A stretch of 64,000 bases of DNA, taken from NCBI RefSeq assembly GCF_007970185.1, contig NZ_CP042431.1, positions 1,984,001 to 2,048,000 on the forward strand, written 5' to 3'. Both the position numbers and the translations under genes were made by a program. A model generated the notes under the pieces. It did no database searches. It was given only the letters and a program-made list of their open reading frames with translations, and was not told the DNA's origin. Below are positions 35,072 through 44,338 of this stretch, piece after piece. Each line of letters begins with the position of its first letter. Within the stretch, counting starts at the first letter, position 1. This stretch comes from Pseudobacter ginsenosidimutans (GTDB taxonomy: Bacteria > Bacteroidota > Bacteroidia > Chitinophagales > Chitinophagaceae).

Positions 35072-36037
35072 CTAATAAACGTGGGCGAGATAACGGCTCA
35101 CAGTCCAAACATTATCTTCCATGTAAGTATTTTTACATGCTGCATGTATGCCTTGGTCGTCTGTGACCAATATCACCTTGGTACCATTATTTCTTTCCAG
35201 GAAAGTTTGATAGCATGCTGATGCCAAGATTTGAATATCGTTGAGAGTATTCCATTTCGGATTTGTGTAATCAGACAGCGCATCAACGCCATCTAGCATT
35301 TTCATAAATAAAGTTTGTAGGAGTACCAAAAGTGGTTCAAAGAATGTAAAAAAATCACTTAATGGCCGTTGAAATTTAGGATCAATATTTGTTATATCTA
35401 ATTTAATCTGGTGAACAGAATGCGCTCTATCTAACATGGAAAGGTTGAATAACATTAGTGCTTTTCCTGACCTAATATCTTTCAAGATTTTGGGTTTTGT
35501 TTTTTTATCTTTTTTGAAATGAGTCCAATCTACAATCCCGCCAGTATAGGATTTAATAAAATCTTCGAAATTATCTCTTATTTCCTTTTTATCATGTAGA
35601 ATCTGACTGCCTATTGCTAGTAAATTTTTCTTTTCTGGACTTATATTGTTGTCAGGATCTTTCGCAATTAATTCTAATGTTGCTAAAATTAGTCTATACG
35701 CCCCAAATAGAAGGGATGATTTCTGGAAATAAAATTCACTTAAAATTTCATTCAATGGAGGAATAAAAGAAATGCTGTTATTAGGCCCGCCTGGATTCGA
35801 TTGTGTATGATGATATTGAAGAATAAGAGCCTTCTTGCAATCCTCAAAATGTGGATCGGTTTCGTCACTAAGATGTCGCATCAATTCCATTGAAACTGTT
35901 ATACTCAAGAGGCTGGTACAATTGACACTTCTTTCTCTTATTCGCATCTCATTTGCGGTTGGGAGTATTTCTGCTTCTCTTTTTCCGGTCACCAGTTTTC
36001 TGTAAGCATTTGTATCAAGAATGAATTGAATGGCCAT
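35072..36037 (-). CDS. PIN-like domain nuclease (321 aa)
   Basis: The protein begins MAIQFILDTNAYRKL, giving Asp8 and Asn10 of the PIN motif. Glu51 (SMELMRHL), Asp267 (NDIQILASACYQT) and Asp293/Asp294 (VILVTDDQGIHAAC) complete the acidic set expected of a PIN ribonuclease. The helical insertion between residues 60 and 260 makes it far longer than VapC toxins (about 130 aa). It could cut RNA as a defence effector or stand-alone toxin. No antitoxin-sized gene is adjacent. It lies between two recombinase scars, so it belongs to an element of its own. Motif spacing is read by eye; confidence is moderate. Confidence 0.65.
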   Translation of the reverse strand: MAIQFILDTNAYRKLVTGKREAEILPTANEMRIRERSVNCTSLLSITVSMELMRHLSDETDPHFEDCKKALILQYHHTQSNPGGPNNSISFIPPLNEILSEFYFQKSSLLFGAYRLILATLELIAKDPDNNISPEKKNLLAIGSQILHDKKEIRDNFEDFIKSYTGGIVDWTHFKKDKKTKPKILKDIRSGKALMLFNLSMLDRAHSVHQIKLDITNIDPKFQRPLSDFFTFFEPLLVLLQTLFMKMLDGVDALSDYTNPKWNTLNDIQILASACYQTFLERNNGTKVILVTDDQGIHAACKNTYMEDNVWTVSRYLAHVY

Positions 36038-36666
36038 TTGATGAGCGATTGTTTAATAATTTAGATAAAAGGCTTGAGAGCTAAGATATCTAAAGTAAAC
36101 GATCCGAAGGTGAATGACTTTGGGGGTCATAAGTAGGCTAATCGACCCATATCATTCAAAAAATGGTTCGAGAACTGTTCCGTCAGGGCTACTAAGTAAA
36201 TTGAAGGCTTCAAGTGATTGTACTTGAGGCTTTTGTATTTTGAGGTGTTTTCCCTGAGTAATTATAATATTCTGATTCTCAAATTGGATCGGATTCGATT
36301 CTTTTCGGCTAGCTCTCCTAGTTATAACCATTGATCAGGTTTAGGTTAAAAACTCTTCGAAATTTTCAGGAGAAGTAATCGTGCTTGCAGTACCGGGATA
36401 ATTAGTTGTAAAAGTTTCAGGAAAGAGGGGCTTTACATTTTGCCTCATTTGAATTCAAACGCCAGCGAGCTGTCATAATATTTTTGGATTTCAATCCGAC
36501 TATATTATGATATTGTTGGATTTGCAAGAAAAGACGAGTACTTGATAAAGCACTTATATAACAATATAGGTGATTTTCTATTTCAATGCCCTCTTAGCAT
36601 CCTCTACTCCATTTGCCACTCAATGGAACGTACATTCGAAACCTATCTTTGATTATACAAATTATA
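36038..36666. other. Intergenic region with att-like motif and repeated hairpin
   Basis: No gene is found. 36165-36192 holds a GTTCGAGAAC...GGGCTAC motif also present at 44.27 and 47.29 kb, followed by a GCTTCAAGT/ACTTGAGGC stem ending in TTTTG (about 36208-36238). 36547-36577 is nearly identical to the terminator loop at 44.3 kb (AAAGCACTTATATAACAATA). The remainder shows nothing. Confidence 0.55.
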
Positions 36667-37659
36667 TCAATTATATCCATTGATCAGATTGACCACAACC
36701 TGCGTCATAATTTCTTTCTCATCCGGCTTACTTTCTGCGATCATAAGGGTTAGCGCCACCAGTGCATTATCAGCTATGCGTTTTGTCCCATCTTGTCGGT
36801 AAAGCAATCCGTTTTTTTCAAGGAACCAAACAAAAAGGAAAGCTGCAATACGTTTGTTGCCATCGGAAAAAGAGTGATTCTTGACTACGAAATATAAAAG
36901 ATTTGCTGCTTTTTCTTCAACACTGGGATAAAGATCAGCTCCGGCAAAGGATTGATAGATTGTTGCAATCGAGCTTTTGAACGATTCATCCTTTTCATTA
37001 CCGAATAGACTGCTGCCTCCGAATTTATCTTTCAGGCCATGGATAGCGGTTATGGCTTCATCATATGTTGCGACAAAGGATGGTTTCTTGTGCGTCGCTT
37101 CTATAGTTAGTGTGCGGTGATCGTATTTATCTAATACGTCAAGCGCATAGGTGTAATCAGTCAACACCTTCAGTAAGCCTGTGGCTTCATCCGATGTTAG
37201 GTTTTTTGTTTCCAGCACGTTTCCCAGCAACCGGACAGTTTGCTTCAAAGCGTCGAATTGTTGCGCCTGATCAGCCAGTAGTTTTTCATTAAGGGAATAG
37301 CCTTTAACAAGATAATCTTTCAATATGTTATTGGCCCATATGCGGAACTGGGTTCCGCGCAGGGAGTTTACCCGATAGCCAACAGAAATAATCATATCGA
37401 GGTTATAGCGGGTGATATTGCGTGTAATCTTCCTTTTTCCCTCTTTTTGAACTTGTGCAATTTTTGCACTAGTTGACAATTCATTTAATTCCAGTGACTT
37501 GTAGATATTTTTGATATGCTTGGTAATAGAGGTTCGGTCTGTCTGAAAAAGTTCTGAAAGTTGCTGCTGGTCAAGCCAAACTGTGTCATGATCCAATGAT
37601 ACGTCAATGGATGTCTGCCCATCAGGAGATTGATAAATAATGATATTTCCGTTTTCCAT
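36667..37659 (-). CDS. RhuM-Fic/Doc fusion protein
   Basis: This 330-residue protein joins an N-terminal RhuM (virulence-associated) DNA-binding-like domain (VWLDQQQLSELFQTDRTSITKHIKNIY, later RYNLDMIISVGYRVNS and GTQFRIWANNIL) to a C-terminal Fic/Doc domain. The Fic loop reads HSFSDGNKR at residues 262-270, with His262, Asp266, Asn268 and Arg270, the Doc-like form that phosphorylates or AMPylates target proteins. It is most likely a toxin-like or regulatory protein of the mobile region. No separate antitoxin (Phd-like) gene is adjacent, so self-inhibition or control by the RhuM part is possible. It reads toward the PIN gene, 629 bases away. Confidence 0.88.
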   Translation of the reverse strand: MENGNIIIYQSPDGQTSIDVSLDHDTVWLDQQQLSELFQTDRTSITKHIKNIYKSLELNELSTSAKIAQVQKEGKRKITRNITRYNLDMIISVGYRVNSLRGTQFRIWANNILKDYLVKGYSLNEKLLADQAQQFDALKQTVRLLGNVLETKNLTSDEATGLLKVLTDYTYALDVLDKYDHRTLTIEATHKKPSFVATYDEAITAIHGLKDKFGGSSLFGNEKDESFKSSIATIYQSFAGADLYPSVEEKAANLLYFVVKNHSFSDGNKRIAAFLFVWFLEKNGLLYRQDGTKRIADNALVALTLMIAESKPDEKEIMTQVVVNLINGYN

Positions 37660-38103
37660 GCGTTTTAATAATAGATAAAGTTAGCTGACTTGTAAACAGG
37701 ACGAACCAGGAAGAAAATAAAGGCCAAGAACGCTTAAAGTGTCACTCCGGCAGATTGGCGAAATCCTGTAAATCGGGCCAGAATTGGTTAGATATAGGTG
37801 CCATCGGCGGTTACTACACGGGATTCTCAGATAAACTGGAAACCCTCATTTTTGTTTCCTTCGGCATTCCGCTCGTTGCTCGTTTCTGCCATAAATCATA
37901 AATAATATAAAAGTTTGTTTTTTACAATAGACTTTAAATACACAGTACTTGGTACTTATGGGCGAATATAAATCAATACACTCGTCTATTGGGGTACTTT
38001 GAGCAACCCTTTTTTTCAACAAATTAATTCTAAAACTATACTGATAGGAATATCAAATCTGAAAAGTCAAATTCGATTTGGTTCGACTTCCCGCTCCTTG
38101 CCT
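37660..38103. other. Intergenic stretch left of the broken recombinase
   Basis: I see no complete gene. A short open stretch at about 37798-37902 (+) reads GAIGGYYTGFSDKLETL and stops; it may be a gene remnant but I recognise no family. 38076-38103 (TTGGTTCGACTT...CTCTAC) is the left flank of a copy of the island's tRNA-junction sequence. Confidence 0.45.
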
Positions 38104-38127
38104 CTACCATACCGGAAAGCAGCAAAT
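38104..38127. repeat. Direct repeat of the tRNA/recombinase junction (att-like)
   Basis: 24 bases here are identical to 18767-18790, the last bases of tRNA-Arg and the end of the recombinase gene (CTACCATACCGG and onward). The left flank is different (GTTCGACTTCCCGC rather than the tRNA T-arm). It is therefore a candidate attachment site of a further element integrated by the same family of recombinase. Confidence 0.8.
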
Positions 38128-39402
38128 GTTGTCTGCTTTCCGGTTTTTTTGTGCGCTGAAATGCAGACTGGTGGTGTAGATCCGCCCGACGGCCTCATTT
38201 ATTCTTGTGGTTCGATATTGTGTTCCGTCAAAAGTGAGTTTTTCAGGAAATATCGAAACAATGATGATGCGTTTCTCCTCAATGCTGCCACGGACGTAAG
38301 TTTTATCAATAGCCATGAGTTTTTCCACGCCTCTTTTTAACAACCCTTCGATTCCTCGCTCCTGCTCTGGTAGTTCAAATAGCTTCTTTTCTAATGCGGC
38401 AACGATAGGAAGGCATTCAGCTTTTGTTACTTTTTGGTCTTCCGGATCGAGCTTTTCTTCAGACACAATTTTGCGGGTATTGCTGATACGGTGATTGAGT
38501 TCGTCGATCTGCTTTATGATTTGTCTTCGACCTGATCCCATCTCTTTTATTTGCTCTTGATATGCTTCGTAAATGACGGCGGCAATTAAGTCAGCATATG
38601 CAGGATGAGGTTTTAACTTCTTCAGTGTTTCTACAAATAGCTCATTTGCTTCAGGAGCCTTGTACCTGGCTCCGCATTTGGAAGTACAGTGGTAATAGTA
38701 GTATACGTCTGCTCTTCCTTTCGAGCCGCTGCTGTGCGTTTATTTCTTTTTCGGCCACTGATCATATCCCGCACTTCATCAAATAAGGATTCGGAAATAA
38801 TCGGCTCGTGCTGGCCTTCCACAATCAGGGGTTCTTCTTCTTTGAATTTCGGTATCAGAATTTTCCCACAATACACGGGGCTCCTGATTGCATTCCAGAA
38901 ATTGCTTCGACTGCATTTCAGCCCTTTCTTGGTAGCTTCTTTGCGAATCTGATCTGCAACAAACTGACCTTTCGCTATTTCTTCAAAAGCCCAACGAATA
39001 ATAGAGGCAGCAGGCTCTTTCGGTGTAATAAACTTGCGTCCATCTTCAGTTGATTTGTTGATATAACCTATGGGAGCTGACGCCATCCATCGTCCTTCTT
39101 TTCTGGCTCTGCGCATTTTCGACTTCAGGTGCAGCCAGATAAAAGGCAAGCATCATCTTGTTTTCTGGGATGGAAAGATCAAGCAGTTGCTCTTCTGCTT
39201 GTGGCTCTATACCCAATCGTCGGAGTGTACTGATCATCGGGTAAGCGTCACCGGTATTGCGGCTGAACCTGTCCCATTTGTTAAATAGGATAATATCTGT
39301 TTTTCCTTTGTGTTGGCGTTGGTCGGATAAGAGTTTGCTCCACTCAGGCCGGTTGAATGTTTTTGCCGAATGATCCTCATATACAACAGTTGATTCGAGC
39401 AA
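38104..39402 (-). pseudogene. Serine recombinase, inactivated third copy
   Basis: Three frames together cover most of a recombinase about 60-70% similar by eye to the intact copy. The N-terminal 50 residues, including the catalytic Ser, are missing: readable sequence begins at VVYEDHSAKTFNRPEW. A 32-base deletion between AATG repeats (around 39112, between EVEN and MRRARKEGRW) shifts the frame, and a second deletion near 38738 removes the zinc ribbon CPNCGK region. The C-terminal frame ends in KADNICCFPVW at the repeated att-like site. It cannot be active. It shows that a related element entered here and then decayed. Confidence 0.9.
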
Positions 39403-40040
39403 CCAATGCTTTGGACTATTAGTAGTTACTTATTTTAAATATTTTTTAAAGGAGGCTTTTCAATCTGTAAAAGTATTTGGGAAAATCTCTCTTTCATGTG
39501 TAGCCTTAAGCGCAACACTCCGCCGACTTTGTAACAATTCCCGGCAATGTTTCCATGTTGCAGGTACCAAAATGAAACCAAGCAAACCCAGTCGAATTAC
39601 CTTGATGATCAGCCATCTCAAAAAATGACCACTCAACAGTTTAATGAACCAAACAAGGTATTATATATTGCAAGGTATAGTGCTTAAACTATATCTTTGT
39701 TATGCATGTGAATGGGTAAAGGGCCTTTAAAGGGATAAAAAACCATACTATCAAAAACAAAATGATTTCTGTCGTGGCTCCACAAAAAAAGAAAGCCCCT
39801 GTTTGTGTCTCACGAACAGGAATCATAAGATATAATGGCTTAAGGACATGGGTGAGGATAATATTGAATACGCGCTAAAATCGTACATAAAAATTGGTGA
39901 GGTTTTTTTGTGACAAAGGCGAGATCGATGTATATGCCTTTGTGGTTATGCCCAATCATGTACACTTGATTTGGAAAACAAATGGGACACGAGCCAGTGC
40001 GACCGGAGTGCATAGAATTCTATTGCCTAAAACCTTTGCT
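39403..40040. other. Junk-like stretch with a transposase fragment
   Basis: 39403-39760 shows nothing coding; it looks like merged remains of mobile DNA. A CCTGTTTGTG/CACGAACAGG stem lies at about 39799-39821. The REP-associated transposase fragment is described separately. The ABC ATPase begins at 40041. Confidence 0.5.
39894..40020 (+). pseudogene. REP-associated tyrosine transposase (RAYT) fragment
   Basis: The stretch KGEIDVYAFVVMPNHVHLIWK is the HUH-type motif block of RAYT/Y1 transposases (the MPNHVHL His pair binds the metal). Only about 40 residues survive. The frame runs by chance into the ABC ATPase gene, making a false fusion; I start the ATPase at 40041. Confidence 0.85.
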
Positions 40041-40916
40041 ATGAATAAATTACTGATCAAAAATCTAAACAAGACCTACTCCAATGGAGTAAAAGCCATC
40101 AACAACATTTCATTGGAAATAAGCAGTGGTTTGTTTGGATTGCTGGGGCCCAACGGTGCAGGGAAATCATCGCTCATGCGCACTATAGTTGGACTGCAAC
40201 ATGCCGATAGCGGCGAGATCATTTTCAACAACGTAAATGTTGTGGATGATCCTCTCTTCCTTAAAAAACAGTTGGGTTTTTTACCGCAAGACTTTGGTGT
40301 GTATCCTAAAATAGCTGCATATGACCTGCTGAACCACCTAGCTATTTTGAAAGGAGTTACCGACTCCCACGAAAGAAAGGAACAAATATTATCGCTACTG
40401 CAAAAAGTGAATCTATATGCTTATCGAAAAAAAGAAGTACATACTTTTTCAGGTGGCATGAAACAAAGATTTGGAGTTGCCCAGACATTATTGGGCAATC
40501 CGAAGATTATTATTGTAGATGAACCCACGGCAGGACTTGACCCCGAAGAGCGCAACAGGTTTAACAGTCTGCTCAGTGAACTGGGAGAAGACATCATCAT
40601 CATTCTTTCCACACATCTGGTGGAAGATGTTCGCAATTTGTGCTCGCAAATGGCTATCATTAATAACGGGTCTGTTTTGAAACAAGGTAATCCTAATGAT
40701 CTTATTGCAGGCCTTCAAGGGCGCATCGGACGAAAGCAAATAAAAAAGCAGGAGCTTGACGGTTATAAAAGAGATTACTGGGTAATATCCTCACAGTTCA
40801 TAACAGGCAATCTAAATATTCATATCATGGCCGATATGATGCCTGCTGGGTTCCAGCCTATATACCCCACCCTGGAAGATGTGTATTTCTCTATACTTAA
40901 CCAGAATTCAAATTAA
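40041..40916 (+). CDS. ABC transporter ATP-binding protein
   Basis: A 291-residue ATPase from ATG 40041 (MNKLLIKNLNKTYSNG). The upstream in-frame 49 codons belong to a transposase scrap and are excluded. Walker A is LLGPNGAGKSSLMR, the signature is TFSGGMKQRFGVAQ, Walker B IIIVDEPTAGLD, followed by the switch His in LSTHLVEDV. It is the drug/Na+-exporter class of ABC-2 systems. The gene ends two bases before the permease/peptidase fusion, so both form one complex in the inner membrane. The substrate is unknown; linkage to an M1 peptidase suggests peptides. Confidence 0.93.
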   Translation: MNKLLIKNLNKTYSNGVKAINNISLEISSGLFGLLGPNGAGKSSLMRTIVGLQHADSGEIIFNNVNVVDDPLFLKKQLGFLPQDFGVYPKIAAYDLLNHLAILKGVTDSHERKEQILSLLQKVNLYAYRKKEVHTFSGGMKQRFGVAQTLLGNPKIIIVDEPTAGLDPEERNRFNSLLSELGEDIIIILSTHLVEDVRNLCSQMAIINNGSVLKQGNPNDLIAGLQGRIGRKQIKKQELDGYKRDYWVISSQFITGNLNIHIMADMMPAGFQPIYPTLEDVYFSILNQNSN

Positions 40917-40918
40917 AT

Positions 40919-43900
40919 ATGACAGCCTTATTCTTATTCGATATAAAGCGTTTCTTCAAAAGATGGAGCACCTATGTATTACTGACATTGATAGTTGCAT
41001 TGGGCGTAGTGATAGGAAAAGATGCACATTTTACAATAAGCGAAAGTGTTTATCAAAATTCACCTTACCAAATTTCTTTTATCACCGCGCTCTTCAGTTT
41101 ATCAGCTATATTATTTTCAACCATTTTGGTAGCCCAGCATGCAAACAAAGAGCTGGACCATAATTTTCAGCAGATATTTTTCAGCACACCAATCAGGAAA
41201 AATCAATTTATTGGAGCAAGATTTGCATCATTGTTAACAATCAGCTTTTTCCTCACCGTTTTATTTACAGGAAGCTTTTTGTTTGGCCATCAATTATCGG
41301 CATCCAACCTAAAGAGTGAGTCTGTTTCATGGCTCTATTACATACAACCTGTTCTTTTGTTTACTTTCATCAACACGCTTCTTATAACGGCTGTGTTAAG
41401 CTTTGTCGGATGGATCTCAAAAAACAAACTGATCATATACGTGAGCGGACTATTGCTGTACATGATATATACGGTCACTCTCATTTATTCAGGTTCACCA
41501 TTAATTGCAGGGGCGCTGCCGCAATCAGAACAATCCAGGTTAATCAGTGCTGTTGTAGATCCATTTGGGATGTCCGCATACTTTTATCAAACATCATCCT
41601 GGACAGTTGAACAAAGAAACACACAACTGATTTCGATAAAGGGATTATTTGCCTTGAATAGAATGATTGTTGTACTCGTCTCTTTATTGTTTCTTTTTTT
41701 AAGTGTCAGAAAATTTAGTTTTTCAAAAAGACAATCAAGGACCCCATCCAAATCAAAAGAAAACACACACGAGAATAATTTGAGCTTCAGCTACAAACGC
41801 ACGCCTACACAACATAATGCCCAGGCACAAGCAAAATCCTTGCTTTCTTTTTCTAAAATACATTTAACCTATATTGTAAAAAGCATTCCATTTATATTGG
41901 CTTTATTGTGTGTCCTTTTTACGGTAGGAATGGAAATGTATGCTGCAATTGAAAAGGGCCTCAGAATTCCACAGCAATATGTGAGCTCAGGATTAATGAC
42001 CAATACCATTATTCAGCATTTTTATGAATTAGGTTTGATAATCGTATTGTATTATGCATTTGATATTTTTTGGCGAAGCAACTCTGTACGTTTTGACCTG
42101 ATTGAAAACAGTACCGCCAATACTTCAACCGCTTATTTTTCAAAGTGGATATCATTAACAGCGGTAGCATTAATTTTTACCATTGCATTAATTTTTGAAG
42201 GAATTGTATTCCAATTATTATACAACTATCCGGCCATTGAATGGAAAGTGTATGGGAACCTGCTTCTCTTTATCACGTTGCCATTGATTTTAATGAGCGG
42301 GTTTCTATTATTGATTAAGAAAATAATCAACCGGAAGTATGTAGGACTGGGTGTTGCAATATTATTCGTTTTAATAATGGCAACATCCATTGGTAAAAAT
42401 TTTATCACACATCCCCTGGCGAAAATACTCCACGTCGTTCAGGTGAAGTACAGTGATATGAATGGATTTGGTATATATGGTTCTGCGTATTTAAAAGGAA
42501 TATTCTTTGAGCTTTGTTGTCTGGTAGCATTACTCTGCATCTACAACCTGGTAAAGAAAACCAATAGAAGCTGGCAGGTATGGATGTTGTTGATCGGAGC
42601 TGTCTCTATATCTTCTTATACCGGCATAAAATTATTGGATGGATATAAGCCAAAAAGCGAAACAGCCGGTTTAACAGCACAGGCAAATTATGAAACGCAG
42701 TATCGTAAATACAGCAACCGTCCTCAACCAACTGTTACCAGCATAATTACAACTGTAGATTTGTTTCCGGAAGAAAACGCTTACCATATAAAAGGCAGCT
42801 ACACACTTGAAAACAAAACCAATTCAAACATCGACAGCATCCTGGTAAATTTTGCCAATGATTTTAAAATTGAAAGTGCAGCGCTCCAAATTGCTGATGA
42901 AATAATTAGAGTCAAAGATCAGTACCAGGTGCTTGCACTTCAGAAAGCGTTAATGCCAAATCAAAAGGCAACCTTTCATTTCAATATTTCCTACCAGTGG
43001 AAGGCGGTGAACGGCCATCAATCATTTAATGCCATTGTTGAAAATGGTTCCTTTATACGCATTAGCCGATACTATCCTCATTTTGGATATGTACTGGAAA
43101 ATGAAATTGAAGATGACGCAATCAGAAAAAAATACAAACTGGGTGCCATGTCGGCTACCACAAGATTTGACGCACCAAAGACTGCTAATGATGATTTCAT
43201 TACACTTGATATGACGATCTCTACATCAGGCAATCAAACGGCCCTTGGCATTGGAGAGTTAACCAAAAACTGGAAACAACAAAACAGGAATTATTTTCAG
43301 TACAAAACCAATGATCTTATTCCGTTTCGGTTTGGTATATCTTCTGCTCAATACGCGGTAAAAAAAGAAAACTATAAAGGCAAAAGTATTGAGATCTATT
43401 TTCACCCAACACATGCAGAGAATGTAGATCATCTCATGAATAATGCACGGTTAACCATGGATTATTGCGAAACAAATTTTGCAAACTATCCATTTGAAAC
43501 CATCCGGTTTGCAGAAGTATCGGGCTTTACCAGTGGCTTTGCAGCTACGGCTTATCCTACTACCATCTACATGACAGAAAACATGGTTTTTCACTCCAAT
43601 ATTAAAGCCGATAAGCAACAGGATGTGATCAATGAATTAGCTGGGCATGAATTAGCTCATTTGTGGTGGGGCAATAATCAAATAAATCCAGACGACAGAG
43701 ATGGATCGGCCATGCTTACCGAAACATTGGCCATGTACACCGAAATGATGTTGCTCAAAAAAATGCATGGCAAAGAAAAAATGTTGGATCGCATTAAAAT
43801 GCACCTCGATATTTATTCCTTCAGCAAAGGTTTTTCAATAGAACAGCCATTGTATAAGGTTCAGGCAGGAGAAACTCATATATCCTATTCAAAAGGAGCC

Positions 43901-44092
43901 GTGGTGATGTATCTTTTAAGTGAATTAATAGGTGAGCAAAAAATAAATGAGGTGCTGAGAAGTTTTATTGAGAAACATAAATTCCCGTATCCAAAACCTG
44001 TTTCAACAGATTTCTTAACGGAGCTATACCGTTTAACGAACCCCTCAGTTCATCCTAAAATAGATACATTATTTAAAAAATTGAGCCGCTAA
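40919..44092 (+). CDS. ABC-2 permease fused to M1-family aminopeptidase
   Basis: This 1057-residue protein begins with an ABC-2-type permease (MTALFLFDIKRFFKRWSTYVLL; about a dozen hydrophobic segments between residues 15 and 600) and ends with a gluzincin peptidase domain (about 610-1057). The zinc site is HELAHLWW with His910 and His914; the third ligand is in LTETLAMYTEMM, 20 residues later, slightly more than the usual 18 in M1. A GxMEN motif is replaced by SGFTSGFAATAYPTTIYM, so substrate binding differs from classic aminopeptidases. Such fusions are a recognised Bacteroidota arrangement. The likely role is transport coupled to peptide trimming on the periplasmic side; this is an inference. 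Confidence 0.9.
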   Translation: MTALFLFDIKRFFKRWSTYVLLTLIVALGVVIGKDAHFTISESVYQNSPYQISFITALFSLSAILFSTILVAQHANKELDHNFQQIFFSTPIRKNQFIGARFASLLTISFFLTVLFTGSFLFGHQLSASNLKSESVSWLYYIQPVLLFTFINTLLITAVLSFVGWISKNKLIIYVSGLLLYMIYTVTLIYSGSPLIAGALPQSEQSRLISAVVDPFGMSAYFYQTSSWTVEQRNTQLISIKGLFALNRMIVVLVSLLFLFLSVRKFSFSKRQSRTPSKSKENTHENNLSFSYKRTPTQHNAQAQAKSLLSFSKIHLTYIVKSIPFILALLCVLFTVGMEMYAAIEKGLRIPQQYVSSGLMTNTIIQHFYELGLIIVLYYAFDIFWRSNSVRFDLIENSTANTSTAYFSKWISLTAVALIFTIALIFEGIVFQLLYNYPAIEWKVYGNLLLFITLPLILMSGFLLLIKKIINRKYVGLGVAILFVLIMATSIGKNFITHPLAKILHVVQVKYSDMNGFGIYGSAYLKGIFFELCCLVALLCIYNLVKKTNRSWQVWMLLIGAVSISSYTGIKLLDGYKPKSETAGLTAQANYETQYRKYSNRPQPTVTSIITTVDLFPEENAYHIKGSYTLENKTNSNIDSILVNFANDFKIESAALQIADEIIRVKDQYQVLALQKALMPNQKATFHFNISYQWKAVNGHQSFNAIVENGSFIRISRYYPHFGYVLENEIEDDAIRKKYKLGAMSATTRFDAPKTANDDFITLDMTISTSGNQTALGIGELTKNWKQQNRNYFQYKTNDLIPFRFGISSAQYAVKKENYKGKSIEIYFHPTHAENVDHLMNNARLTMDYCETNFANYPFETIRFAEVSGFTSGFAATAYPTTIYMTENMVFHSNIKADKQQDVINELAGHELAHLWWGNNQINPDDRDGSAMLTETLAMYTEMMLLKKMHGKEKMLDRIKMHLDIYSFSKGFSIEQPLYKVQAGETHISYSKGAVVMYLLSELIGEQKINEVLRSFIEKHKFPYPKPVSTDFLTELYRLTNPSVHPKIDTLFKKLSR

Positions 44093-44212
44093 GTGTGGAA
44101 GTGCCTTTAATAGCGGAAAATTCTTTCAGGCAATAGTGTGTTTTGTTCGGTTTTACCGAATAGTTGCTGGGAAATTTAGAAATCGCCACACCGGTATTTG
44201 CTTTGTAAGACA

Positions 44213-44293
44213 GCTCTTCAACTGTCAAGAAATCCTTGATAGTAGAACCAAATCAGACCTGAAATAGTTCGAGAACTGCTCAGTCGGGGCTAC
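44213..44293. repeat. Dispersed repeat, copy 2 (att-like end)
   Basis: The segment matches 47226-47316: both carry CAACTGTCAAGAAATCCTTGA and then GTTCGAGAAC with a terminal GGCTAC or GCCTAC (here GTTCGAGAAC is 44267-44276). The second half also recurs at 36165-36192. Confidence 0.7.
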
Positions 44294-44298
44294 ATTTG

Positions 44299-44338
44299 AT
44301 AGCAAAGCACTTATATAACAATAGAGGTGCTTTGCTAT
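44299..44338. terminator. Bidirectional terminator (ATAGCAAAGCAC stem)
   Basis: Perfect 12-bp arms 44299-44310 and 44327-44338 around a 16-base loop, between the + strand permease/peptidase gene and the - strand gene that ends at 44338. Near-identical loop sequence occurs at 36547-36577. Confidence 0.75.

Noticed and set aside
38076-38110. Second complete tRNA at the 38.1 kb junction
   Set aside because: The sequence GTTCGACTT...CTCTACCA looks like a tRNA 3' end, but the T-stem does not pair and no cloverleaf can be drawn upstream.
39894-40916. Fusion of a transposase domain to an ABC ATPase
   Set aside because: The first 49 codons are a RAYT remnant that happens to be in frame; the ATPase has its own ATG at 40041 and normal length from there.
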